Below are positions 36,267 to 45,350 of a DNA stretch of 64,000 nt, in pieces; position 1 is the first letter of the stretch, and every line of letters starts with the position of its first letter. The translations under genes and the position numbers were made by a program. Origin of the DNA: Sphingomonas sp. dw_22. GTDB lineage: Bacteria > Pseudomonadota > Alphaproteobacteria > Sphingomonadales > Sphingomonadaceae. Below the pieces are notes generated by a model that worked only from the letters and a program-made list of their open reading frames with translations, did not search any database and was not told where the DNA came from. Location of the stretch: positions 62,001 to 126,000 of the forward strand of contig NZ_JAAVVE010000007.1 of assembly GCF_018449795.1 (NCBI RefSeq), given 5' to 3'.

Positions 36267-36294
36267 ATCTGACCAATTAAACATGTGGTCAGAT
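36267..36294. promoter_or_regulatory. Inverted repeat upstream of manD
   Basis: ATCTGACCA (36267-36275) and TGGTCAGAT (36286-36294) form a perfect 9-bp inverted repeat around a 10-base spacer, between the GntR stop and the manD start. TGGTC-type half sites are common for FadR-family proteins, so this is a candidate operator for the adjacent regulator. Confidence 0.55.
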
Positions 36295-36323
36295 CATTGC
36301 GAGTCGGCCGCGCAGGAGGTGCA

Positions 36324-37568
36324 ATGTCGTTCGATTCCGCTGCCGTTGGCGGCAGCCCGCTCAAGATCCGTGACGCGCGCGTCATCGTCACGTCGCCCGG
36401 CCGCAACTTCGTCACGCTCAAGATCGAGACGGACCAGGGTGTCCATGGCATCGGCGACGCGACGCTGAACGGACGCGAGCTTTCGGTCGTCTCGTACCTC
36501 CAGGATCATGTCGTCCCCAATCTGATCGGCCGCGACGCGCACCGGATCGAGGACATCTGGCAGTTCCTCTATCGCGGCGCCTATTGGCGGCGCGGCCCGG
36601 TGACGATGACCGCCATCGCCGCGGTCGACACCGCTTTGTGGGACATCAAGGCCAAGGCGGCGAACATGCCGCTCTATCAGCTTCTCGGCGGCCGCTCGCG
36701 TGACGGCGTGCTCGTCTATGGCCATGCCAATGGCGCGGACATCGAGGAAACGGTCGACCAGGTCGGGCGCTATATCGACATGGGCTATCGCGCGGTGCGC
36801 GCGCAGAGCGGCATCCCCGGCGTGAAGGGTGCATATGGCGTGGGCCGCGGCGACCTCTATTACGAGCCGGCCGACGGCACGCTGCCGACCGAGACGCTCT
36901 GGTCGACCAGCGCCTATCTCCAGCATGCGCCCAAGCTGTTCGAGGCGGTGCGCGCGGCGCATGGCCCGGCGGTCGAACTGCTCCACGACGTCCATCACCG
37001 CCTGACTCCGATCGAGGCAGCGCGGCTGGGCAAGGCGCTGGAGCCGTTCCGCCTGTTCTGGATGGAGGATTCGACGCCGGCCGAGAACCAGGAGGCGTTC
37101 AGGCTGATCCGCCAGCATACGGTGACGCCGCTCGCGGTGGGCGAGATCTTCAACACGATCCACGATTGCCGCGAGCTGATCCAGAACCAGCTCATCGACT
37201 ATATCCGCACCACCGTCGTCCATGCCGGCGGCATCACCCATCTGCGCCGCATTGCCGATCTCGCCTCGCTCTATCAGGTGCGGACCGGCAGCCATGGCGC
37301 GACCGACCTGTCGCCGGTGTGCATGGGCGCCGCGCTGCACTTCGATACCTGGGTGCCCAATTTCGGCATCCAGGAATATATGCGCCACACGCCGGAGACC
37401 GACGAGGTCTTCCCGCACGATTACAGCTTCGACGACGGCTATCTGCGCGTCGGCGAGCGGCCCGGGCACGGCGTCGATATCGATGAGACGCTGGCGGCGC
37501 GCTATCCCTATGAGCCCAAGCAGCTCCCCGTGGCGCGGCTGACCGACGGCACGCTCTGGAATTGGTGA
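36324..37568 (+). CDS. manD: D-mannonate dehydratase, enolase superfamily
   Basis: 414 residues from the ATG at 36324, four bases after AGGAGG; a GTG at 36285 is less likely. The sequence closely follows the ManD group as I remember it from Novosphingobium: [66 protein letters not shown], metal ligands in [20 protein letters not shown] and [10 protein letters not shown], His in [10 protein letters not shown] and the ending LTDGTLWNW. It dehydrates D-mannonate (from glucuronate through fructuronate) to 2-keto-3-deoxygluconate. It joins the UxaC route. The following GH2 start overlaps its stop (GTGA), so a glycosidase and a cytoplasmic dehydratase are translationally coupled. Confidence 0.93.
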   Translation: MSFDSAAVGGSPLKIRDARVIVTSPGRNFVTLKIETDQGVHGIGDATLNGRELSVVSYLQDHVVPNLIGRDAHRIEDIWQFLYRGAYWRRGPVTMTAIAAVDTALWDIKAKAANMPLYQLLGGRSRDGVLVYGHANGADIEETVDQVGRYIDMGYRAVRAQSGIPGVKGAYGVGRGDLYYEPADGTLPTETLWSTSAYLQHAPKLFEAVRAAHGPAVELLHDVHHRLTPIEAARLGKALEPFRLFWMEDSTPAENQEAFRLIRQHTVTPLAVGEIFNTIHDCRELIQNQLIDYIRTTVVHAGGITHLRRIADLASLYQVRTGSHGATDLSPVCMGAALHFDTWVPNFGIQEYMRHTPETDEVFPHDYSFDDGYLRVGERPGHGVDIDETLAARYPYEPKQLPVARLTDGTLWNW

Positions 37569-40500
37569 GCCTGGCCCGCCTGTTCCGCGCGGCAGCCCTG
37601 CTGCTGGCGCTGCTCGCCCTGCCGCCGGCGGCGCAGGCCCGCGACGTCCGCGAGGACCGGCTGGTCGAGGGCGGCTGGCGCTCGGCGGTGTTCGATGCCG
37701 ATGCCGAGGGGCGCATGCCTGTTGCGGACGGCTTCGAGCATGCCGGGTTCGACGATCGCGCCTGGACGCCGGTCTCGGTCCCGCACAATTGGCAGGGCTA
37801 TTCCTACGATCGCCAGGTGGTGAAGGGTGCGCGCCACGGCACCGCCTGGTATCGCACGCATCTGAAGATCGCCGCGCCCAGGGGCGACGAGCGCGTCTTC
37901 CTGATGCTCGAAGGCGCCGCCAGCTATGCGGCGGTGTGGCTCAACGGCAAGCCGGTCGGGCGGCACGGCGGCGGGCTGGTGAGCTTCACGCTCGACGTGA
38001 CCGATGCGGTGAAGGCGGGCGACAATCTGCTCGCGGTGCGCACCGATAATCCCGCCGACATCCAGGATCTGCCCTGGACCTCGGGCGACGACGGCAATGA
38101 CGGCGGCTGCTGCGAAGGCTCGCAGCCCTTCGGCATCTTCCGCCCGGTCCATGTGATCCGCACCAGCGCGCTGCGGGTGCGCCCGTTCGGCATCTATGCC
38201 TGGGGCGAGATCGGCAATATCGATGCGGCGCGCGCCGACCTGACCGCGCGCGCCGAGATCGAGAATCTCTCGGCACGGCCACGCGCCTTCGATCTCGTCA
38301 CCCAGATGATCGATCCCGAGGGGCGCGTGGTTGCGGAGCAGCGCGCCGCGCATCGGCTCGCGCCCGGCGAGAGCGGCCAGTTCGATCATGCCTTGCCGCG
38401 GATCCCCGGCCCGCGCCTCTGGTCGCCGGCATCGCCGACACTCTATACCCTGCGCACGCGGCTGATGGAGAATGGCCGCGTCGTCGATGAGGCGAGCACG
38501 CCCTATGGCATCCGCACCGTCGAGATCCGCGTCCAGGCCGATGGCAGCCGCCGGCTCTATCTGAACGGCGCGCCCTTCGTGGTGCGCGGCATCGCCGAAT
38601 ATGAGCATCTGCTCGGCGGCTCGCACGCCTTCTCGCCCGAGCAGGTGGCGGCGCGCGTCGGGCAGGTCGAGGCGGCTGGGTTCAACGCCTTTCGCGACGG
38701 CCACTATCCGCATAATTTCCGGTATGGCGACAAGCTCGCGAAGGACGGCGTGCTGTGGTGGACCCAGTTCAGCGCGCATCTCTGGTTCGACAGCGCGGCG
38801 TTCCGCGCCAGTTTCAAGAGCCTGATGACCGATTGGGTGCGCGAGCGGCGCAACAATCCCGCGGTGTTCCTCTGGGGCCTCCAGAACGAAAGCCGCCTGC
38901 CGCCCGAATTCGCGCAGGAGATGGTCGCCGTCATCCGCCAACTCGATCCCACCGCCTCGAAGCAGCGCCTGGTCACCACCTGCAACGGCGGCGACGGCGC
39001 CGACTGGAACGTGCCGCAGAACTGGTCGGGCACCTATGGCGGCGATCCCGACAAATATGGCGACGAACTGATCAAGCAGGCGCTGGTCGGCGAATATGGC
39101 GCGTGGCGCTCGCTCGAGCTGCACGGCGAGCCGCCCTATGCCGATGGCGTGCTGTCCGAGACGCGCATGGCCGCGCTGATGCAGAAAAAGGCGCGGCTGG
39201 CCGAGAGCGTGGGCGATCGCAGCGTCGGCGAGTTCCACTGGCTGCTCGCCACGCACGAGAATCCGGGCCGGCCGATGCGCTCCGACGGCACCCAGATCTG
39301 GGACGGCGTGCGCGAGCTCGATCATATCGGCCCGGCGAACAATAAGGGGCTGATGACGCTCTGGGGCGAGCCGCTCGACGTCTATTACATGTTCCGCGCG
39401 CGCCAGGTGCCGGCGAGCGTTTCGCCGATGGTCTATATCGTCTCGCACACCTGGCCGGATCGCTGGAGCGGGCCGGGCGTCAAATCGGGGATCGAAGTCT
39501 ATTCGAACTGCGACGAGGTCGAGCTGTTCAACGATCCCGCCGGCCGCATCAGCCTGGGCCGCAAGCGTCGCGACGGCGAGGAGCGGTTCCGCTGGGACGG
39601 TGTCGATGTACGCTATGATACGCTTGCCGCGACCTGCCTGGTCGATGGCGCGGTCAAGGCGCGCGACACGATCACGCTCGACAACCTGCCGCCGGCACCC
39701 GACAGCGCCGCTCCGGCCGCCGCGTCGATCACTGCGCGCGCGCCCGGCGCACACTATATATACCGCGTCAATGTCGGCGGGCCGGAGACGGTCGATGCCG
39801 CCGGCAATGTCTGGCTAGCCGATCGCCATCTCGTGCCCGGCGCGCGCTGGGGCTGGCAGAGCTGGGCGGATGCCTATCCGGACCTCGACCCGCAGCTCGG
39901 CAGCCGTCGCAAGACCTTCGACCGGATCGAGGGCACGGACGCCCCGGCGCTGTTCCAGAGCTTCCGCTATGGCCGCGACCGGCTGCGCTACAGCTTCGCG
40001 GTGCCCGACGGCAGCTATCGCATCGAGCTCTATTTCGTGGAGCCCTGGTACGGCCGGGCCGGCATCGACGCGCGCGGCTGGCGGCTGTTCGACGTGGCGG
40101 TCAACGGACGCACGCTGATCCGCGATCTCGACATCTTCAAGGAAGCCGGATTCGACCATGCGCTGAGGAAGGTCGTCACGGCCCGTGCCGAGGGCGGCAA
40201 GCTGGTGATCGATTTCCCGCGAGTCGCGGCGGGGCAGGCGATCCTGGCCGCCGTTGCGATCGCGTCGGACAAGACGCTGCCCGCGGTGCAGGGCGACGGC
40301 ACCGATCTCATCGCACCCGTGGCACCCTCGGCCGGGGAAGCGCGCAGCTATCTCGACAATGGCGATTCCGTCTTCGCCAAGGGGGATGAACGCTGGAGCG
40401 GCCTGTCGCACGAGTTGCTCGACAGCGACTGGGTACGGCCGGTGGCGGGGCAGGCCGGCGGCGCCATGGTGACGGTGCGCGTGGAGGCGGATCTCTATCT

Positions 40501-41092
40501 TCCGATCGTCGCCGGTGCGGCAGTTCCGCCCGGCTGGCAGGATTCGCCGTTGGTCGGCGCGATCGGCGACAAGCCGCATCGCTTCGTGACGCGCCGCGCC
40601 AAGGCGGGCGAGAGCGTGCCGATCCCGGCCGGCGTGCCGGTGCTGGTCCGCCGCGATCTGGTTTCGCCCTATGCGCCCGGTGCGTTCAGCTTCTCGCGCG
40701 ACAAGGGACTTACCGAGGCCGAGGCGGGCACGGTCGCCGCCACCAACGCGACGGTCCGCAGCGCGATCAAGGGCTATGGCGGGCAGGGCTATGTCCTGCT
40801 CGGCGAGGGTGCCGCGCGACTCGGCTGGAAGATCCAGACGGGCCTTGCCGGGCGCCACCGTTTCACGATCCGCTATGCGCTGCCGCAAGGCCGCTCGGTC
40901 GCGGCCACGCTGGTGCTGCGCGACGCGAGCGGCATCGTCGCGGCATCCGCGCCCGTCCGGTTCGAAGGGAGCGAGGGCTGGCAATCCGCGGCGGCCGAAA
41001 CCGCCGCGATGATCAATGCGGGGGATTATTCCGCGTCGCTGGAAGTCGGCGACGGCGCCGGCCTCGCCATCGATTCGCTGCGCCTGGATTGA
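37565..41092 (+). CDS. Large secreted GH2 glycosidase with malectin and CBM-like domains
   Basis: 1175 residues. The GTG at 37565 overlaps the manD stop; a TTG one codon earlier is possible. The signal is [23 protein letters not shown]. The GH2 sugar-binding domain has [13 protein letters not shown] and an internal [16 protein letters not shown]. The TIM barrel carries acid/base Glu442 in LQNESRL and nucleophile Glu510 in VGEYGAW. A malectin-like domain covers about 732-902 ([13 protein letters not shown]), and a beta-sandwich resembling CBM35/CBM6 covers about 1048-1175. GH2 activities include beta-galactosidase, beta-glucuronidase and beta-galacturonidase. The neighbours favour a uronidase or galactosidase on pectic side chains. 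The Cys-Cys in the N-domain is unusual but exact activity cannot be read. Confidence 0.88.
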   Translation: MSLARLFRAAALLLALLALPPAAQARDVREDRLVEGGWRSAVFDADAEGRMPVADGFEHAGFDDRAWTPVSVPHNWQGYSYDRQVVKGARHGTAWYRTHLKIAAPRGDERVFLMLEGAASYAAVWLNGKPVGRHGGGLVSFTLDVTDAVKAGDNLLAVRTDNPADIQDLPWTSGDDGNDGGCCEGSQPFGIFRPVHVIRTSALRVRPFGIYAWGEIGNIDAARADLTARAEIENLSARPRAFDLVTQMIDPEGRVVAEQRAAHRLAPGESGQFDHALPRIPGPRLWSPASPTLYTLRTRLMENGRVVDEASTPYGIRTVEIRVQADGSRRLYLNGAPFVVRGIAEYEHLLGGSHAFSPEQVAARVGQVEAAGFNAFRDGHYPHNFRYGDKLAKDGVLWWTQFSAHLWFDSAAFRASFKSLMTDWVRERRNNPAVFLWGLQNESRLPPEFAQEMVAVIRQLDPTASKQRLVTTCNGGDGADWNVPQNWSGTYGGDPDKYGDELIKQALVGEYGAWRSLELHGEPPYADGVLSETRMAALMQKKARLAESVGDRSVGEFHWLLATHENPGRPMRSDGTQIWDGVRELDHIGPANNKGLMTLWGEPLDVYYMFRARQVPASVSPMVYIVSHTWPDRWSGPGVKSGIEVYSNCDEVELFNDPAGRISLGRKRRDGEERFRWDGVDVRYDTLAATCLVDGAVKARDTITLDNLPPAPDSAAPAAASITARAPGAHYIYRVNVGGPETVDAAGNVWLADRHLVPGARWGWQSWADAYPDLDPQLGSRRKTFDRIEGTDAPALFQSFRYGRDRLRYSFAVPDGSYRIELYFVEPWYGRAGIDARGWRLFDVAVNGRTLIRDLDIFKEAGFDHALRKVVTARAEGGKLVIDFPRVAAGQAILAAVAIASDKTLPAVQGDGTDLIAPVAPSAGEARSYLDNGDSVFAKGDERWSGLSHELLDSDWVRPVAGQAGGAMVTVRVEADLYLPIVAGAAVPPGWQDSPLVGAIGDKPHRFVTRRAKAGESVPIPAGVPVLVRRDLVSPYAPGAFSFSRDKGLTEAEAGTVAATNATVRSAIKGYGGQGYVLLGEGAARLGWKIQTGLAGRHRFTIRYALPQGRSVAATLVLRDASGIVAASAPVRFEGSEGWQSAAAETAAMINAGDYSASLEVGDGAGLAIDSLRLD

Positions 41093-41153
41093 TCGTTCTC
41101 GCCGTCTCGAAGGGGCCGAAGGGACGCCCGTTGCAAAGCTGCAACAACTCTTG

Positions 41154-41166
41154 GAAAGTGACTTTC
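41154..41166. promoter_or_regulatory. Putative operator, family C (GAAAG-N3-CTTTC)
   Basis: GAAAG-TGA-CTTTC is a perfect inverted repeat 105 bases before the TonB receptor start. The gap also has TGAAAGCGCTTGA at 41172 and GGAAAGCGCTTCC at 41238, both built on the AAGCGCTT palindrome typical of LacI/GalR-like sites. No LacI-type regulator lies in the window. Confidence 0.45.
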
Positions 41167-41270
41167 GTGTATGAAAGCGCTTGACTGAAATACCAATTGG
41201 TCTGATTGATATTGATAATGAAGCCATAAGAAGGCGCGGAAAGCGCTTCCGTCGCTTGGGAGAGGTTCAG

Positions 41271-43898
41271 ATGTCTGATAAGTTTTCGTTGTTGAGCTCT
41301 GTTGCGTTCATTGCGTTTGCAGTCGCCTCGCCGGCCCATGCGCAGGATGCGGCGGCTGCTGCCCCGGTGGCGCAGGATGCGCAGCCGACCGAGCAGGAAA
41401 GTGCCGCCGACGAGATCGTCGTCACCGGCCTGCGCAGCTCCCTGAGCAATGCCGCCAACCTGAAGCGCACGTCCAACCAGATCCAGGATTCGATCGTCGC
41501 CGAGGATATCGGCAAGCTGCCCGACACCAACATCGCCGAGCTGATGCAGCGCATCCCGGGCGTCCAGATCGCCCGCAACACGCGCGGCGAGGGCAATGGC
41601 TATGTCGTGCATGGCCTGAAGCAGGTGATGACCACGGTGAACGGGCGCCAGCTCTTCACCGTGACCAACCGCAGCGCGACGCTGCTCGATTTCTCGGCCG
41701 ATATCCTGTCGGGCCTCGACGTCTACAAGACCGCGACGGCCGACCAGATCGAGGGCGGCCTGGGCGGCCTGATCAACATCCACACGGCGCGGCCGTTCGA
41801 TTTCAAGGGCTTCCACCTCTCCGCCACCGGGTCGGGCGCCTATAGCGAGTTCCAGGACAAGATCTCGCCGCGCCTGTCGGGCGTGGTCAGCGATCGGTTC
41901 GAGACCGGCGCGGGCGAGATCGGCGTGCTGTTCGGCGGCCAGTATGAGCGCGTCTATTCGGGCGGCTACCAGGTTTCGACCAACGCCTATGCCAACACCA
42001 CCAGCCTCTATGATCGCGACGGCGACGGCACGTTCAACGCGACTCCGGCCGATGCCGGCGACACGGTGCAGATCCCCAGCCAGATCCGTCCGCGTTACGA
42101 GACCGGCGACCGGGTGCGCTCCACCATCTATGGCGCGGTCCAATGGGCGCCGTCGCCGGATCTCACCTTCCATGCCGACGTGACCCGGAGCCATTCGGGC
42201 GGCCACAGCTTCACCCAGCAGATCTCGGTGCAGGCCGACGCCCAGACGCGCGGCGTGCCGTCCTCGTTCGTCTACAAGGATGCCCCGAACGGCGACGTCC
42301 CGGATTCCTACACGCTCACCAACGCGCTGGTCCGCTCGGTGACCGGCGCCAGCGACAATCCCTACAACACCACGTCGGTAGGCGTCGGCTTCGATTGGCA
42401 CAGCGGCGCGCTGACGCTCTCGGGCGAGGGGGCCTATGTCGACAGCTCGGGGCCGTTCTATTCGCGCAGCATCGCGATCCAGACCCGCGCGCCGACCGCT
42501 ACGGTCGATCTTTCGGGCAGGACGCCGACCGTCGACGTCACCGGCGTCGATCTGACCTCGGCGAGCAGCTATACCGGCGCGGTCACCTATTCGGACCTCG
42601 GCCAGCAGAGCAGCGGCCGCGAGCCGTCCTTCCGCCTCGACGCCAAATATGAAGTCAATGGCGGCCCGATCACCGGGCTGATGGCCGGCGTGCGCTATGC
42701 CCGTCACCGCGCGATCAACGACGTCTACAGCATCAGCCCGACGGTGACGCTCACCCAGCCGCTCGCCTCGGTGACCGAGCTGACGCCCAACGACCTGTTC
42801 ACCAACCAGAACCAGCCGATCAGCCAGTGGCTCGCGATTTCCGATCGCTACATCAAGGATGCGACCGAGACGCGCGCGCTCGCCGGCGTGCCGCTGGTCG
42901 ATCAGCCCTATCCGCTGACCAACCACTATAATTATCTCGAGAATGTCTGGGCGCTCTACGGCGAGGCGGAGTTCGCCTTCAACCTGGGCGTGCCCATCGA
43001 CGGCAATCTCGGCCTGCGCTACGTCAGCACCAAGAACCAGCAGAGCGTGTACGACGCCACGCTGCGCCCGGTCGAAGGCGAGGCGAGCTACAATAACTGG
43101 CTGCCGAGCGTGAACGTCCGGGCGAAATTCACGCCCAACCTGTTCCTGCGCCTGGCCTATTCGAAGGCGATCACGCGCCCGGATTTCGGCAACCTCTCGC
43201 CGGCGCTGGTGCTCAACGCGCTCAGCGAGACGGGCAGCGGCGGCAATCCGGACCTGCAGCCGACCAAGGCCGACCAGTATGACCTCTCGCTCGAATATTA
43301 TTTCGGCAAGTCGAACTACCTGGCCGGCGCGCTGTTCCAGAAGAACGTGACGGGCTTCGTCCAGAAATTCTCGGTGGACGAGGTGATCGACGGCACGACC
43401 TATTCGATCAGCCGTCCGCGCAACACCGGATCGGGCAAGATCAAGGGCTTCGAGATCACCTATCAGCAGTTCTTCGATTTCCTGCCCAGCTTCCTGAGCG
43501 GCCTCGGCTTCCAGGGCAACTACACCTATGTCGACAGCTCGCTGCCGGTGGTGGGGCAGTCGATCACGGTGCCGGCCGACCTGCTTTCGAAGAATTCCTA
43601 CAATCTGACCGGCATCTACGAGAAGGGGCCGATCTCGCTCCACGTCTCGTACAACTGGCGCTCGAAGAGCGTGCAGACCAACTTCTCCGACAATTTCGGC
43701 CGGACCTTGTGGAATGCCCCGCAGGATTCGCTCGATTTCTCGGCGACCTACAGCATCAACCAGAATGTGCAGCTCAAGTTCGACGTGGTGAACCTGACGA
43801 CCGCCTACCAGTTTCAATATTATGGGTCGCCGGACCTGCCCACCGTGGCGAACCAGCTCGATCGGAGCTATCAGATGGGCATCCACGTCAATTTCTGA
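41271..43898 (+). CDS. TonB-dependent receptor
   Basis: 875 residues from the ATG at 41271, preceded by GGGAGAGG; a longer frame from 41181 runs through promoter-like sequence. The signal is MSDKFSLLSSVAFIAFAVAS with cleavage near AHAQD. DEIVVTGLRSSLSNA is the TonB-box region, EDIGKLPDTNIAELMQRIPG the plug and the barrel ends in MGIHVNF. It would import an oligosaccharide across the outer membrane. It follows the GH2 gene by 178 bases with its own regulatory gap containing several palindromes and is followed by a strong terminator. The CE15 esterase and second GH2 lie downstream, so a branched, uronate-ester-bearing oligosaccharide is plausible. Confidence 0.93.
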   Translation: MSDKFSLLSSVAFIAFAVASPAHAQDAAAAAPVAQDAQPTEQESAADEIVVTGLRSSLSNAANLKRTSNQIQDSIVAEDIGKLPDTNIAELMQRIPGVQIARNTRGEGNGYVVHGLKQVMTTVNGRQLFTVTNRSATLLDFSADILSGLDVYKTATADQIEGGLGGLINIHTARPFDFKGFHLSATGSGAYSEFQDKISPRLSGVVSDRFETGAGEIGVLFGGQYERVYSGGYQVSTNAYANTTSLYDRDGDGTFNATPADAGDTVQIPSQIRPRYETGDRVRSTIYGAVQWAPSPDLTFHADVTRSHSGGHSFTQQISVQADAQTRGVPSSFVYKDAPNGDVPDSYTLTNALVRSVTGASDNPYNTTSVGVGFDWHSGALTLSGEGAYVDSSGPFYSRSIAIQTRAPTATVDLSGRTPTVDVTGVDLTSASSYTGAVTYSDLGQQSSGREPSFRLDAKYEVNGGPITGLMAGVRYARHRAINDVYSISPTVTLTQPLASVTELTPNDLFTNQNQPISQWLAISDRYIKDATETRALAGVPLVDQPYPLTNHYNYLENVWALYGEAEFAFNLGVPIDGNLGLRYVSTKNQQSVYDATLRPVEGEASYNNWLPSVNVRAKFTPNLFLRLAYSKAITRPDFGNLSPALVLNALSETGSGGNPDLQPTKADQYDLSLEYYFGKSNYLAGALFQKNVTGFVQKFSVDEVIDGTTYSISRPRNTGSGKIKGFEITYQQFFDFLPSFLSGLGFQGNYTYVDSSLPVVGQSITVPADLLSKNSYNLTGIYEKGPISLHVSYNWRSKSVQTNFSDNFGRTLWNAPQDSLDFSATYSINQNVQLKFDVVNLTTAYQFQYYGSPDLPTVANQLDRSYQMGIHVNF

Positions 43899-43920
43899 TC
43901 GGGACAACAGCTAAAGGGGA

Positions 43921-43953
43921 GGGCCGGAAGTGGAGACGCTTCCGGCCCTTTTT
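43921..43953 (+). terminator. Strong Rho-independent terminator abutting the esterase start
   Basis: GGGCCGGAAG (43921-43930) and CTTCCGGCCC (43939-43948) form a perfect 10-bp stem with an 8-base loop, followed by five T residues. The ATG of the esterase begins at 43955, two bases later. Confidence 0.9.
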
Positions 43954-43954
43954 C

Positions 43955-45217
43955 ATGATGCGCAAGACAGCTTCGCTTCTGCTCGCCCTCGCGGCGCTCC
44001 ATGCCGTGCCGGCCCGGGCGCAGCTCGACGGCAATTTCGACGAAGCCAGGGTCGCGCCCTATCGATTGCCCGATCCGCTGGTGATGGCGGACGGGACTGC
44101 GGTGCGCACCGCGGCGCAATGGCGCGAACGGCGCCGCCCGGAGCTTGTCCGGCTGTTCGAGCGCAATATCTACGGGATCAGCCCGCCCGCGCCGCGCGGG
44201 ATGCGGTTCGTGGTGACGGAGACGAGCGCGAACGCGCTCGGCGGCCTCGCGGTGCGCAAGCAGATCCGCATCCATCTGGACGGAACCGCCGGCGGGCCGC
44301 AGATGTCGGTGCTGATCTATCTGCCGGCCCATGCGCGCGGGCCGGTGCCGATGTTCGTCGGCCCCAACTTTCACGGCAACCAGTCGATATCCGCCGATCC
44401 GGCCATCGCCATCACGCCGAACTGGGTGACGCCGGCCGAGGGCATCGCCAAGAACCGCGCCACGCTCCATTCGCGCGGTACCGACGCTTCGGAATGGCCG
44501 ATCGAGCGTATCCTGAAGGCGGGCTACGGCGTCGCGACCTATTTCACCGGCGATCTCTATCCCGATGGCGACAACCAGTTCGCCCAGAGCATCCAGCCCT
44601 GGTATCGCACCAGCCCCTCGGCACCCGATCATTGGGGCGCGATCGCGACCTGGGCCTGGGGGCTGAGCCGGGTCTACGACTATCTGGCGACCGACCGCGC
44701 CGTCGATGCGAAGCGCGTCATCGTCATCGGCCATTCGCGCTACGGCAAGGCGGCGCTATGGGCCGGCGCGCGCGACACGCGCTTCGCCGCGGTGATCTCG
44801 AACGATTCGGGCGAGGGCGGGGCGTCGCTCTACCGGCGCAATTTCGGCGAGACGATCCGGGTGATGAACAATTACTGGTTCGCGCCGACCTACAAGACCT
44901 TCTCCGAGCGCGAGGCCGAGCTGCCGGTCGACGCGCACGAGCTGATCGCGCTGGTGGCGCCGCGCCCGGTCTATATCGGCGCGGCGAGCGAGGATCTCTG
45001 GGCGGATCCGCTTGGGCAGTTCCTGGCGGCCAAGGCGGCCGGGCCGGTCTATCGCCTGCTCGGCGTCGAGGGGCTGGCGGCGGACGCGATGCCGGCGCCG
45101 GGCCAGGCGATCCAGTCGCGGATCGCCTTTCACCTGCGCGTCGGCCCCCATGCCATCACCGCGTGGGACTGGGACAATTACCTCCGCTTCGCCGACAAGT
45201 TCCTGCCGCCGCGCTAA
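43955..45217 (+). CDS. CE15-type glucuronoyl methylesterase, secreted
   Basis: 420 residues; two ATG codons (43955 and 43958) start in frame, and the signal MRKTASLLLALAALHAVPARAQ begins at the second. The CE15 nucleophile motif is GHSRYGKAALWAG with Ser260 (numbering from 43958), followed by SNDSGEGGASL and a catalytic His398 in VGPHAITAWDW. The family cleaves methyl or lignin esters of glucuronic acid. Bacterial members also occur in pectin loci, where they may act on methyl-galacturonate or methyl-glucuronate. The enzyme would uncover carboxylates before GH2, GH79 or GH28 action. There is no room for a promoter or normal ribosome site between the terminator and the start; an AAGGGGAGGG tract lies at 43914-43923. 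Confidence 0.87.
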   Translation: MMRKTASLLLALAALHAVPARAQLDGNFDEARVAPYRLPDPLVMADGTAVRTAAQWRERRRPELVRLFERNIYGISPPAPRGMRFVVTETSANALGGLAVRKQIRIHLDGTAGGPQMSVLIYLPAHARGPVPMFVGPNFHGNQSISADPAIAITPNWVTPAEGIAKNRATLHSRGTDASEWPIERILKAGYGVATYFTGDLYPDGDNQFAQSIQPWYRTSPSAPDHWGAIATWAWGLSRVYDYLATDRAVDAKRVIVIGHSRYGKAALWAGARDTRFAAVISNDSGEGGASLYRRNFGETIRVMNNYWFAPTYKTFSEREAELPVDAHELIALVAPRPVYIGAASEDLWADPLGQFLAAKAAGPVYRLLGVEGLAADAMPAPGQAIQSRIAFHLRVGPHAITAWDWDNYLRFADKFLPPR

Positions 45218-45266
45218 CGCCGGACGATCGCGCCGTTATTATCGGTCATGGGTTGAATCGACTCTT

Positions 45267-45278
45267 CAGATATTTCAT
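45267..45278. promoter_or_regulatory. Putative operator, family B
   Basis: CAGATATTTCAT, 10 of 12 positions matching the family consensus, upstream of the GH2 gene at 45351. Confidence 0.45.
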
Positions 45279-45287
45279 AACGTCGTT

Positions 45288-45299
45288 CTGATATCGCAA
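45288..45299. promoter_or_regulatory. Putative operator, family B (second copy)
   Basis: CTGATATCGCAA, starting exactly 21 bases after the first copy, the same two-turn spacing seen at 21870/21891. Confidence 0.45.
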
Positions 45300-45350
45300 G
45301 GCGGCAATCGGACAAGCCGCGGCCAATCGGCAGAATCGGGGGAGAGACGG

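Noticed and set aside
41013-43907. Long minus-strand frame opposite the TonB receptor
   Set aside because: Antisense shadow; the plus strand encodes an intact receptor with signal, plug and barrel.
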